NCBI RefSeq assembly: GCF_003024155.1 | Contig: NZ_CP028136.1 | Coordinates: 2,914,001 to 2,978,000, forward strand | Direction: 5' to 3' | Origin: Christiangramia fulva | Lineage (GTDB): Bacteria > Bacteroidota > Bacteroidia > Flavobacteriales > Flavobacteriaceae | DNA length: 64,000 nt | Part shown: in pieces, positions 35,164 through 46,000 of the stretch | Layout of the letters: every line of letters begins with the position of its first letter | How positions within the stretch are numbered: position 1 is the stretch's first letter | Made by a program: the position numbers and the translations under genes | Notes under the pieces: model-generated | Databases searched by the model: none | Told to the model about the DNA's origin: nothing | Seen by the model: the letters and a program-made list of their open reading frames with translations, nothing else

Positions 35164-35198
35164 AAAAGGGTCCAGGCTAGAGGCTGGCCCTTTTTTTT
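35164..35198 (+). terminator. Intrinsic terminator after the CAP gene
   Basis: A hairpin pairs AAAGGG.CCAG with CTGGCCCTTT (one-base bulge) around loop GCTAGAGG, followed by eight T. An 18-nt core including the loop (35169-35186) recurs exactly in the hairpin at 37034-37065. Confidence 0.9.
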
Positions 35199-35381
35199 AT
35201 GGGGTTAATTTTAAGCTAAAGTTTTGATTTACCCCTGCCGGGAAATTTCTGGTAATCAGATTTAGAACTTCTTCACATTCCTTAAAGATAATTTTAAACT
35301 AAATGTTTTACCTATTCTTAAACTCCTGCTCCTGCTGGTGCTGGTAGAAAATATTTTGGGCTGTAAACTAATATAAAGCAG

Positions 35382-35420
35382 AAAGCCCACAATCCTGATA
35401 CTACGGAATTGTGGGCCTTT
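35382..35420 (-). terminator. Terminator-like hairpin after the S41 peptidase gene
   Basis: AAAGCCCACAATCC pairs with GGAATTGTGGGCCTTT with two single-base bulges around a nine-base loop. It lies 22 bp past the S41 stop on the minus strand. The T-run is stronger on the plus side, so direction is uncertain. The rest of the 310-bp gap (35132-35441) holds nothing I can recognise. Confidence 0.55.
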
Positions 35421-35441
35421 TAGCTTTTTATCTTTGTAGCC

Positions 35442-36929
35442 TTATTGAATGCTGGGTACTTTTTTGATATACATTCTCTGGTAATTTAATTCATTCATAT
35501 TACCCTGGCCAATGATCTCGATCTTCTCTTTATTGGAATTTCTAATTACAGAAGCCCTGCTTTTTGCGGTACCTCCCGTAATGGCATTTATCGCCAGTTG
35601 AAGCATAGGTTCTGAAGTGTTTCCTAAAGTTCCCATATTCTCCAGATCTTCAATATATTCAATATCCGGCTGTAATCCTTCAGCATAATCTGTTTTTCCG
35701 TCAGCATTAAGGCTTTTAAACACAAGCGGTTGTAAGGCATAAGTATGCTCCGAATTAAGATTGGAATTTTCCTTTAAAAAATCAGGACTATCATAAAGCG
35801 TAACCGAAGCCTGAAATTTTCCGCGGGTGGCATCACCTATCTGTATTACATCAATATACGGCTCAAGACCATTTATTACAAGCTCACTTGCCGAAGCTGT
35901 TCCTTTTGAAGTCAATACATAAACTTTATCAAGATTAAGGCTATTTATTTTCTCCCCGGTTCGGATTTCAGTGTCAAAACGGTTTATAATCGATGCGGGC
36001 TTGTAAGTCTCAAAATATTCCTGAAAATCTTTATTCCATTGTTCCTTCATGAAAACCTGATCTTCAAACTGGCCGGTGATCATACTCGCAAGATCGATCG
36101 CAGTTTCTACAGATCCACCTCCATTATACCGCAGGTCCAAAACCAGGTCTGTAACACCCTGAGCTTTAAAATCTCCGAAGGTAGTATTTAGTTCCTCATC
36201 AAAATTATCAATAAAGCTGTTGTACATTAGATAACCTATGGTATGATTTCCTTCTTTAAAGGTTTTTGCCATATAAATTGGATCCTCAGTATATCGGGTA
36301 TCGGTAAGCGTCACTTCCCGATTGGTCATTTGAATTGTTCCGTCAACAATCTTTCCCACGTTTATGGTAATTGACGATGAACTCAGGAGGTCCTGCAAAT
36401 TGGTTTTGGTTAATTTTTGTCCATTAACTTCTGTAAAAACACTACCTCTTTCCAGCCCGGCTTTTTCAGCTGAAGTTCCGGGAAGGATATATTCAATAAA
36501 GCCGAAATAATTGTTGGTACCGCTTATTTTCCCAAATCCGTATTTAATTCCAGTAGAACCGCTAATTCCGTCGAACATTTCTTCCAGCTTGTTGTAATCA
36601 TCAATAATAAAACTGAATTGATCACTATTAGACAGCAGGCCATTAAACATATTTTCGGGTGAGTTGTAGGATTCGTAGAAGTCCTTTCTTTCAGAATTAT
36701 CAGAAAAGAAATTATCGGTTAATTCTGAAACATCCTCTTTATACAAATAAAACTTATTGAGGCCGGTCCAGACAAAATCCTTTACCTGGTAATCCACGCT
36801 TTCTTCTAAATTATTTCCTGTTGATGTATTACTGCTATTACTGCCGTTAAGATTAGTTTTTTCAATCTCTTCTTTTTGGCAGGCAGTAAAAAGCGCAAAA
36901 AGAGAAAGTAATGCAAATATCTTCTTCAT
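35442..36929 (-). CDS. S41-family (C-terminal processing) peptidase, lipoprotein
   Basis: A 495-residue protein with a lipoprotein signal (LFALFTAC, Cys16) when started at the ATG at 36929; the frame extends seven codons further. An N-terminal helical part (about 40-130) precedes a PDZ-like domain (about 130-200, with GTSAEKAGLERGSVFTEVNG), then the S41 core (about 215-430) with DLRYNGGGSVETA and the nucleophile region TSKGTASASELVINGLEPY. It is probably a periplasmic protease. Small hairpins lie upstream (36958-36973) and downstream. Confidence 0.9.
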   Translation of the reverse strand: MKKIFALLSLFALFTACQKEEIEKTNLNGSNSSNTSTGNNLEESVDYQVKDFVWTGLNKFYLYKEDVSELTDNFFSDNSERKDFYESYNSPENMFNGLLSNSDQFSFIIDDYNKLEEMFDGISGSTGIKYGFGKISGTNNYFGFIEYILPGTSAEKAGLERGSVFTEVNGQKLTKTNLQDLLSSSSITINVGKIVDGTIQMTNREVTLTDTRYTEDPIYMAKTFKEGNHTIGYLMYNSFIDNFDEELNTTFGDFKAQGVTDLVLDLRYNGGGSVETAIDLASMITGQFEDQVFMKEQWNKDFQEYFETYKPASIINRFDTEIRTGEKINSLNLDKVYVLTSKGTASASELVINGLEPYIDVIQIGDATRGKFQASVTLYDSPDFLKENSNLNSEHTYALQPLVFKSLNADGKTDYAEGLQPDIEYIEDLENMGTLGNTSEPMLQLAINAITGGTAKSRASVIRNSNKEKIEIIGQGNMNELNYQRMYIKKVPSIQ

Positions 36930-36957
36930 TTTCAGGTTTTTTTGGAGCAAATTTTAA

Positions 36958-36973
36958 GCTACAATAATGTAGC
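36958..36973 (-). promoter_or_regulatory. Perfect 6-bp-arm hairpin upstream of the S41 gene
   Basis: GCTACA-ATAA-TGTAGC forms a perfect inverted repeat 29 bp before the S41 ATG, close to a TAAAATTTG sequence that resembles a -7 element. It could be an operator or leader hairpin. Confidence 0.35.
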
Positions 36974-37033
36974 CGCTTAAATATTAGCAGTAACTATGCC
37001 AAAAAAGGGAAAAAATGAAGTAGCGGAATATCG

Positions 37034-37065
37034 AAAAAGGTCCAGGCTAGAGGCTGAACCTTTTT
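37034..37065. terminator. Bidirectional terminator-like hairpin
   Basis: AAAAAGGT.CAG pairs with CTGAACCTTTTT around loop GCTAGAGG, with T-runs on both sides. It lies 174 bp past the OmpA-like gene stop on the minus strand and upstream of the S41 gene. Its 18-nt core matches the terminator at 35164-35198 exactly. Confidence 0.65.
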
Positions 37066-37143
37066 CTTTCCATCGATCTGTTGGGGTCGATTTTTACTTT
37101 TACTTTGAAAACCCCGAATATCGAGAGTAGGATTTTTATAACA

Positions 37144-37221
37144 GAAAGAGGCGGATCGATTTATTGTTTTCGGAAAATTCCGCGATAATAGGGGGAATTC
37201 AATAAATCAATCGCCTCTTTC
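37144..37221 (-). terminator. Long imperfect inverted repeat downstream of the adhesin/SprF/OmpA operon
   Basis: Arms 37144-37166 and 37200-37221 pair over 22 bases with one bulge and one mismatch; the loop contains a smaller perfect palindrome CGGAAAATTCCG (37171-37182). It begins 17 bp past the stop of the OmpA-like gene, where it could terminate the operon or protect the mRNA 3' end. Confidence 0.6.
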
Positions 37222-37238
37222 ATTCGGTTAGTTAGATA

Positions 37239-39113
37239 TTATTCCATTTTAACCACATGGAACATAGATCTTCTGTTTAACTGGTATTCTTTTTCTGTGC
37301 AGCGATCACACTCAATTGCAGGTTTGCTCTCGCCGTAACCTTTATAATCTTTTATTCTTGAAGGATCAATGCCGTGAGCAACAAGATAATCGTAAGTAGA
37401 TTTAGCCCGTCTTTCAGATAACTTCTGGTTATATTCATCGGTACCTCTTCTATCGGCATGTGAGCCAATGGCAATTACTAGATCAGGATATTCATTTTTC
37501 ATTAGCTCAACCAATTTGTCCAGTTCTTTTGCCGCATCGGGACGAATATTAGATTTATCAAAATCGAAGTAAATATTATCGATTTCAGCTAAATATTCTA
37601 CATCTTTTACTGGGTTCAACTGAATATTATAAACTATTTCATCTTTATCATTTGCATTTTTAGCATCTACTTTTCCTGTAAAAGTTTCATATTCTATTTG
37701 TTTTGCCTCGATAGGATAAACGATTCCACGGGTGATCTCAGTTTGATATTTTCCGGAAGGATCGGTTTGAAGAAAAGCGATTTGTTCGTTGTCATCATTC
37801 ATTACTCTTACCGTGGCATCAGCGACAGGTTTGTCATTAACTGCATCGGTAACAGTTCCTTTTAAAACTAACGGATTGAGTTTATTGAAGACGAAAATAT
37901 TATCACTCCCTCCTTCGCGGTTACTGGAAACATAACCTTCTTTTGAATCGGGTACCTGAAAATAGGCGAAATCATCCATATTGCTGTTGATGCTCTCTCC
38001 AAGGTTTTCCACTTCATTTCCATTTTCCATATCAATTTTAAAAATATCGAATAAACCCAATCCCGCATGTCCATTTGAAGAAAAGTACAGGGTACCATCT
38101 GCATCCATATAAGGAAAGGTTTCATCATGAGAAGTGTTTACAGGCTCTCCAAGATTTTGAGGAGTTCCAAAACTGTTGTTTTCTTCAATGCTCACTTTGT
38201 AGATGTCGGTTCCACCCATTCCTCCAGGCATATCTGAAGTGAAATAAAGTGTTTTTCCGTCGGGAGAGAGGGTTGGATGACCCACCGAATAATCATTGGA
38301 ATCAAATGGAAGTTCTTTTACATTTGTCCATTCATTGCCGTTCAGGGTGGCCGAATAGATCTTCAGATTATTGGTTTTTTGCTTATTATTTTTGTTGGGT
38401 TTCCCTTCTTTATTATTAATGTAGTTATTCCTGGTGAAATACATGGTTTTTCCGTCGGGAGAGATAGTAACAGGACCATCGTGCAATTTGGTATTAATAT
38501 CTCCGGGAACAGGTTTGATCTCACCTGTATTTTTATCCATGACATATACATCAAGGAAGGGTTCACCATTCCAACTATAGGTTTTTTCTTTAACATTGGC
38601 ATCGGCACGTGCAGAGACAAAGTAGACTTTATCACCTTTTACAAACACGCCAAAATCGCTCACACCTGAATTGAAATTTGCAGGTTGCAGTGTATAAGTC
38701 ACCTTAGCCTTATAATCTTTTTTATCGATCATTTTCTCAACTTCTTCAGAATCTTTCCCGCTATTGAGATATTTCTGAAGCCACTGGCGTGATTCGTCGT
38801 ATCTTTTTACACCTCTGAGTGCCTGGGCATATCGGTAATAATATTCAGGGTCGAGGTTTTCTTCATTGATTACATCTCCATAATAATGCACGGCATTTTC
38901 CGGACTTCTGAGCATCATATAAGTATCTCCCAGTTTTTTACTGTTTTCAGATACATGATAATCGTCGGCGATTAATTCTTTATATAGGTCTGCTGCTTTT
39001 AGATAGGCAAACTCGTTGTAAAGTTTATCAGCTCTTTTCTGTTTGCCACTCTGGGCCTCCACCATACTGGTGGAAAGAAGCAGAAATATGATTAGATAGT
39101 AGAATTTTTTCAT
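37239..39113 (-). CDS. OmpA-family protein with PD40 propeller (T9SS-associated)
   Basis: A 624-residue outer-membrane-associated protein. A signal peptide (ending TSMVEAQ) precedes TPR-like helices (about 25-115), WD40-like PD40 repeats (about 150-405; TISPDGKTMYFTRN and TLSPDGKTLYFTSD), a carboxypeptidase-regulatory-like domain (about 410-500) and a C-terminal OmpA peptidoglycan-binding domain (about 510-624; YFDFDKSNIRPDA, GSHADRRGTDEYN). In Flavobacteriaceae such proteins are encoded after PorP/SprF genes and support the surface adhesin. It is the last gene of the operon. Confidence 0.92.
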   Translation of the reverse strand: MKKFYYLIIFLLLSTSMVEAQSGKQKRADKLYNEFAYLKAADLYKELIADDYHVSENSKKLGDTYMMLRSPENAVHYYGDVINEENLDPEYYYRYAQALRGVKRYDESRQWLQKYLNSGKDSEEVEKMIDKKDYKAKVTYTLQPANFNSGVSDFGVFVKGDKVYFVSARADANVKEKTYSWNGEPFLDVYVMDKNTGEIKPVPGDINTKLHDGPVTISPDGKTMYFTRNNYINNKEGKPNKNNKQKTNNLKIYSATLNGNEWTNVKELPFDSNDYSVGHPTLSPDGKTLYFTSDMPGGMGGTDIYKVSIEENNSFGTPQNLGEPVNTSHDETFPYMDADGTLYFSSNGHAGLGLFDIFKIDMENGNEVENLGESINSNMDDFAYFQVPDSKEGYVSSNREGGSDNIFVFNKLNPLVLKGTVTDAVNDKPVADATVRVMNDDNEQIAFLQTDPSGKYQTEITRGIVYPIEAKQIEYETFTGKVDAKNANDKDEIVYNIQLNPVKDVEYLAEIDNIYFDFDKSNIRPDAAKELDKLVELMKNEYPDLVIAIGSHADRRGTDEYNQKLSERRAKSTYDYLVAHGIDPSRIKDYKGYGESKPAIECDRCTEKEYQLNRRSMFHVVKME

Positions 39114-39130
39114 AATAAACAGGCTTTATA

Positions 39131-40042
39131 TTAGAAGAATCGAGGTGATTTGTACCTGGTGTTTTTAAACCTTATTTCGTAGATCAGTAATACTTCATGA
39201 GATCCGGAGGTGTATGGTCGAATATCAGAAATTGGATATTCGTAGGCATAACCGGCTCTGAAGCCATCAAAAAGTTCCACATCCAGGAAGGCTCCAATGG
39301 CATCATTTATTCTGTAGGATGCGCCCAGGTAGAATTTTTCATTGAAAATTGCTGTGGCGGTAAGATCTAAAGAAAGTGGTGCACCTTTAGTGGCTTTCAA
39401 AATAGTGGTAGGCCTGAGCTTTACGTTGTCGCTCAAATCAAAGACGTAGCCACCGGTTAGATAATAATGAACCTGTTCAAGAGCGAGATATTCGCTGAAC
39501 TTGTTGTTATCATTATTGATCAGTTTAGGTGCTGAAGCTCCTATATACCAGTTCTGGGAAGATAGATAAAAACCTACTCCGAAATTTGGCGACCAGCGGT
39601 TCAGTCGATCCCGGAAAAAGGGATCATCGGCAACACTTGGTTCATTGAACAATGATTCTTCAAGATTGTAATAACTTGCTCCGGCCTTTAGTCCCAAACG
39701 AAGAGTAACATCTTCACTTAGATCCAATCGGTAGGAGAAATCCCCGTAGGCATAAGTATAATTTTCGTACCCGGCATTGTCATTAATGACCGACAGTCCC
39801 AAACCAACCTTGTCATTGCTCAAAGGAGAATTGATAGATAAGGTTTGAGTTACTGGCGCACCTTCAAAATCGGCCCACTGACTTCTGTGCAAAGCGATGA
39901 TAGAGAAGGCATCCCGACTTCCCGCATACGCAGGATTTATCGAAATAGTATTATACATATACTGCGTAAACTGAGGGAGCTGTTGCGAAAATCCTGGGGC
40001 TGCAACAAAAAGAATTAATATTATTAAATATACTTTTTTCAT
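39131..40042 (-). CDS. PorP/SprF family type IX secretion system membrane protein
   Basis: A 303-residue outer-membrane beta-barrel protein. The signal peptide (VAAPGFSQQ) is followed by the family start LPQFTQYMYNTISINPAYAG, and the last residue is an aromatic Phe as usual in outer-membrane barrels. SprF-type proteins are needed to secrete or anchor the specific adhesin encoded beside them. It lies between the giant adhesin gene (12 bp upstream) and the OmpA-like gene (17 bp downstream). Confidence 0.93.
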   Translation of the reverse strand: MKKVYLIILILFVAAPGFSQQLPQFTQYMYNTISINPAYAGSRDAFSIIALHRSQWADFEGAPVTQTLSINSPLSNDKVGLGLSVINDNAGYENYTYAYGDFSYRLDLSEDVTLRLGLKAGASYYNLEESLFNEPSVADDPFFRDRLNRWSPNFGVGFYLSSQNWYIGASAPKLINNDNNKFSEYLALEQVHYYLTGGYVFDLSDNVKLRPTTILKATKGAPLSLDLTATAIFNEKFYLGASYRINDAIGAFLDVELFDGFRAGYAYEYPISDIRPYTSGSHEVLLIYEIRFKNTRYKSPRFF

Positions 40043-40054
40043 GGTTTCCCTTTT

Positions 40055-43000
40055 TTATTTTGTTCCTAGATAGATATAACCTGTGATTGGTTTGAATTCG
40101 CTGTTTCTAACTTCAACCACATAATAGTAGGTTCCTGCAGGCAACTGGTTTGAGCTGGTGAAAGATTTTTCTGAATAGCCATTCCAGTTATCCTGATAAT
40201 TTTTAGCGTCAAAGACTTTAGCACCCCAACGGTTGAATATTTTCACATCGAAGATAAATCCGCAATCTACATTACCCTGGATTACAAAAGTATCGTTGTG
40301 CATATCTCCATTAGGAGTAACTACTTTAGAGATACCGTCACGAATGTCATTGATAGTACAAGGTAACACCACGCAATCGTCATTTATAGAAACGGTTACC
40401 TGAGTCGTTGAAGGACAGTTGCCTTCCAGTTGATATTCGAAAGTATAGGTTCCAACTTCCAGCATTGACGGATCGATAAAGCTTGTTGTAAGAGCTCCTG
40501 TGTTTTCTGTGTCGATCCAGGTTCCGGTAGTATCATATTCACCAAGAAGCAGGTCGAACAAATTGAAAGATGCATCTTCCACACAAAGATCGGTTGTGGT
40601 AGTTTCTATTACCGCGGCAGTTGGTTCTTCAATAGTTACAGTAGTAGCTTCGGAAACCTGGCCAAATTCATCTTTTGCTGTTACCTGGTATGGTCCAGGA
40701 GCAAGATTGGTAAAGATACCTTCAGCCTGGTAATTTTCTCCATCGATGCTATAAGTGATTCCTTCTTCAATATTAGTTACTGTTATCATTCCGAAAGGAT
40801 CGGCACAAATAGCCTGAGTGATAGTCACCTCGGGAGCATCAGGCACTGGAGGTAGCGCTTCTTCTGTTACATTTACATTGAAAGAACAGGTAGCGGTATT
40901 TCCGGCAGCATCGGTTACGGTATAAGTAACTTTTGTTGTTCCGAGTGGGAAATCACCGCCGGAAGCAATTCCTGAAGTCATTTCCACAGTGGTACCGTCA
41001 CAATTATCGGTAGTGGTTACCGCAGTGTATTCAACAACCACGGTAGTTGTACCTCTTGCAACTTCCATATCAATATCACCAGGACATTGAATGGTAGGAG
41101 CGATATTATCGATTACAGTTACATTGAAACTTGAACTTGCAGTATTACCGGCATTGTCGGTGGTTACATAAGTTACTTTAGTTGTTCCTACAGGGAATTC
41201 TGAACCAGATTCCATACCTTCAGTAAGTACCACGCTGTCTACAGCACAGTTATCGGTAGCCTGCGGAATGGTATATTCCACCACGGCGCCACAGGTATCA
41301 GGATCTACATTCACTGTAATATCATCTTTATCTTCAATTACCGGAGCTTCGTCATCTTTCACGGTCACAGTAAAGCTACACTCAGCGGTGTTACCGGCTT
41401 CATCGGTAGCGGTGAATGTTACGGTAGTGGTTCCTACAGGGAATACTTCACCTGAAGCAGGTCCCGCAGTTTGTTCCACAGTAACGTTTCCGGAATTATC
41501 CATTCCTTGTGGTGCGGTAAACTCTACGGCTGCCCCGCAAATTCCACCATCCACATTGGTGTCGATATTGTCTGGACAATCAATCGTTGGATTCTCATTA
41601 TCTTCCACAGTTACTTTGAAGCTGCATTCTGAGGTGTTTCCAGAAGCATCGGTAGCAGTAAATGTCACTACGGTAGTTCCTATTGGGAACTGAGAACCAG
41701 ATACAGGTCCACCGGTTTGTTCAACACTAACCTCACAGTTATCGGTTGCAGTAGCATCGGCAAACTCAACTACAGCATAATTCTGACCATCTTCAGTACT
41801 TACAGTCATATCACCGGGACAGCTAATCTCTGGAGACTCGTTGTCTTCAACGGTTACAGTAAAACTTGAAGTAGCAATATTACCTGAAGCATCGGTCACA
41901 GTCCAGGTTACAGTGGTTGTTCCTATTGGGAATACTGAACCTGAAGTATAACCGGCGGTTACTTCAACCGATTCCAGTTCACAGTTATCAGTAGCGCCTA
42001 CCATCCCGAATTCAACAACGGCTCCACAAATTCCAGCGTCGCTATTTACGGTAATGTTCTGCATAGTTTCTACTACAGGATTCTGATCATCGATCACAGT
42101 TACCACCTGAGTACAGGTAGAAGAGTTTCCGGCATTGTCAGAAACAGTCCAGGTAACAGTAGTCTCACCAATAGGGAATACCTCTGGAGCATTATTGGTA
42201 ATACTTACTTGAGAATTACAATTATCGGTAGCTGTTGGCATTCCAAGTTGTACACCTGAGGCAGAACATACTCCCATATCGGCAGAAACGTTTACTGGCT
42301 CAGGACATGAAGTAATTACCGGAGCGGTAGTATCTTCAACTGTCACAGTTTGAACGAAAGTAGTTTCATTACCGGCACAATCAGCAGCAATCCAGGTTCT
42401 TGTTATGATATAATTATTATCAGCATCAGAATCTTTTTCTGTGATTTCATCACTAAAGCTTACTGCAGCTGTTTCAGCACAGTTATCACTTGCTGTAAGA
42501 GTCATTGCAGCAGGAACGTTATCACATTCGGCAGTAAGAGTTTCTGAAGGAAGCTCGCCATCAAAAGTAGGAGCGGTGGTATCGATCACTTCGATCACCT
42601 GAGTGAATGAAGTCTCATTACCGGCGCAATCAGCAGCTGTCCAGGTGCGGGTGATAGTGTAAGTGTTAGCACAATCATCATCCTGACCTGTGATATCTTC
42701 AGAATAATCAACATCTACGCTTCCAGAACAGTTATCAGTAGCCGTAAGCGTATCCGCGTCAGGCACTGAACTACATTCAGCAGTTATATTAGTTTCTGGT
42801 AACTCCTGATCGAATTGAGGAGCAGTAGTGTCTATTACATTAATTACTTGTGTATGTGAAGTCTCATTTCCGGCTTCATCAGTAGCGGTCCAGGTTCTGG
42901 TGATAGTGTACACATTGGCACAGTCATCATCCTGACCTGTAATTTTTTCACTGAACACAACTTCAACTTCATCCACACAGTTATCAGAGGCAGTGATCAC

Positions 43001-46000
43001 CGGAGCCTCAGGCACGTCATCACATTCCACGGTGATATCACCGGGAAGATTTTCATTGAAAGAAGGTGCGCCTGTATTGGCAATTGTGATTTCCTGACTT
43101 GCTGTAGTTTCATTTCCTGCACAATCGGTAGCAGTCCAGGTTCTGGTCACTACGTATTCCTTATCAGTTTCGTTTTCTTTAGTAGAAGTTTCAGAATAAG
43201 TTACTTCTGCATTAGAATCGCAATTATCGGTAGCAGTGATGGTTGGAGGCTCAGGAAGGTTCTCACATTCCATGGTCATATTTGCAGGAATTGCTTCGTT
43301 GAAAGCAGGAGCCTGAGTATCCACAACATTGATCACCTGAGTATGAGAAATCTCATTTCCGGCACAATCAGCAGCAGTCCATGTTCTGGTGATGGTGTAC
43401 ACATTGGGACATTCATCATCCTGACCGGTTATCGCTTCACTGAAATTAACACTTACTTCAGCAGAACAATTATCGGTAGCGTTAAGAGGTCCAACCGCTG
43501 GAATGTTATCACATTCAACAGTAAATTCGGCAGCGGGAAGTTCTCCAACAAATTCAGGTTTAGTAGTATCACTTACATGAACAGTTTGAGTAAATGAAGC
43601 TTCATTTCCGGCACAGTCGGTTGCTGTCCAGGTTCTAACCAATGTATAGTTAGTAGCACATTCATCATCATCCTGTTTTGATTCATTGTAAACCACATTT
43701 ACAAAACCTTCACAGGCATCGGTAGCAGTAAGCTCCATAGCTGCAGGCACGTCATCACAGGAAGCGGTTATATCAGCTTTTGGAAGTTTCTGGTCGAAAA
43801 CAGGAGCAGTGGTGTCAATTACATTTATAATTTGAGTAAAGGAAACCATGTTTCCTGAACAATCTTCAGCAGCCCAGTTTCTGGTGATAGTGAAGGTATT
43901 ACCACAACCGTCCCCATTGTCCTCCTTATTTTCTGTGAAAGCAACTTCAAGTGTCCCTGCACATTCATCGGCAGCAGTTAATTCTGCTGGATCTGGTATG
44001 GCAGTACATTCCACGGTGATTTCTTTAGTTGGAAGAGGCTCGTTAAAGAATGGTTTGGTTTTATCAATTAAGTTGATAGTCATAACAGCAGTAGACTCAG
44101 CCCCACAATTATCTTTTGCAGAGAAAGTTCTGGTAACAACCGGCATACAACCGCTTTCATCAACCACGTCTATATAAGTAATGCTTTCTACAGTTTGATC
44201 GTCACTGGCTGAATAACCGGTGGCAGTGAAACTGTCAAGAATATTATCAGACCCGTCAAGATCAAGAGGGAATCTGGCATTGGCGGCAGTGATTCCTGAA
44301 GCCTCGCAAATTTCAACGTCTATAGATTCAGGAACTGAAATTACTGGAGAATCGTTGTCACGAACTTTGATTTCAACTTCTAATTCTTTAGAACAAGAAG
44401 CATCAGTATTTCCTTCGGTTTCGGTGGCAACTACTGTGTAAATACCTGCAGGAAGCGATCCGTTATCAGAAGTTACATCAGCATTGGAGCTGTTATAAAT
44501 GGTAACAGTTCCGTTACTATCAAATGTTATTTTTCCGTCCTTCGCTCCATTACATGTTACTGTATTAGCTTCTGCAGTTAAAGTTATTTCAGGAAGGATT
44601 TCAAGAGTTACAGCAGTTCTTGTCAAGCTTATACATTCCGTAGCATCGTTGGAAGCTGCTGCATAATAAGTTTTAGAACCTACAGATGAAAGAGTAGGTG
44701 TTACGGGTGAACCACCAGTTGATGAATCAAACCAGAATACAGTATATCCGTCAGGAACTGAAGCAGTAGCGGTTAAGCTTTGTCCTTCTATATAACATAC
44801 AGATTGATCGCCACCGCTTATTGGAGCATCAGGAAGTACATTATTAGTAAGTTTTACGGTATCAGAAGAAGAACAATCACCATTAGTAATGGTCCATTGT
44901 AGTTCCACGGTATCTCCAGCTGCAACAGTCACTGAAGAAGTAGCAGAAGAAGGATCAGTAATGGTAGCGTTTCCGCTCACAATGCTCCATGCTCCAGTAC
45001 CCACAGTAGGACTGTTTCCAGCTAAAGTAAATGAAGAATCATCACAGTTAGACTGGTCATCACCTGCAGCGGCAGTAGTCGCTTGTTGGTAGTTAGTAAG
45101 CTTTACAGTATCTTCAGAAGAACAGTCACCGTTGGTGATGGTCCATTGTAGTTCCACGGTATCTCCAGCTGCAACAGTCACTGAAGAAGTAGCAGAAGAA
45201 GGATCAGTAATGGTAGCGTTTCCGCTCACAATGCTCCATGCTCCAGTACCCACAGTAGGATTGTTTCCAGCTAAAGTAAATGAAGAGTCATTACAATTTG
45301 ACTGGTCATCACCTGCAGCGGCAGTAGTAACTTGTTGGTAGTTGGTAAGGGATACAGTATCTTCAGAAGAACAGTCACCGTTAGTGATGGTCCATTTCAA
45401 TACAGCAGTTACACCGGCAGGAACAGTTACTGAAGAATTGTAAGCGTTAGCATTGTTAATGGTAGCGTTTCCGCTTACCACAGTCCACATACCAGTACCT
45501 ACAGCAGGGTCATTACCGGCCAGGGTGAAGGCAGAATCATTACATTTAGACTGAGTATCACCAGCATCGGCAGTAGTTGCTTGCTGATAGTTAGTAATGG
45601 AAACAGTATCTTCAGAAGAGCAATCACCGTTAGTGATGGTCCATTTCAATACGGCAGTTACACCGGCAGGAACAGTTACTGAAGAATTGTAAGCGTTAGC
45701 ATTGTTAATGGTAGCGTTTCCGCTTACCACAGTCCACATACCAGTACCTACAGCAGGGTCATTACCGGCCAGGGTGAAGGCAGAATCATTACATTTAGAC
45801 TGAGTATCACCAGCATCGGCAGTAGTTGCTTGCTGATAGTTAGTAATGGAAACAGTATCTTCAGAAGAGCAATCACCGTTAGTGATGGTCCATTTCAATA
45901 CGGCAGTTACACCGGCAGGAACAGTTACTGAAGAATTGTAAGCGTTAGCATTGTTAATGGTAGCGCTTCCGCTTACCACAGTCCACATACCAGTACCTAC

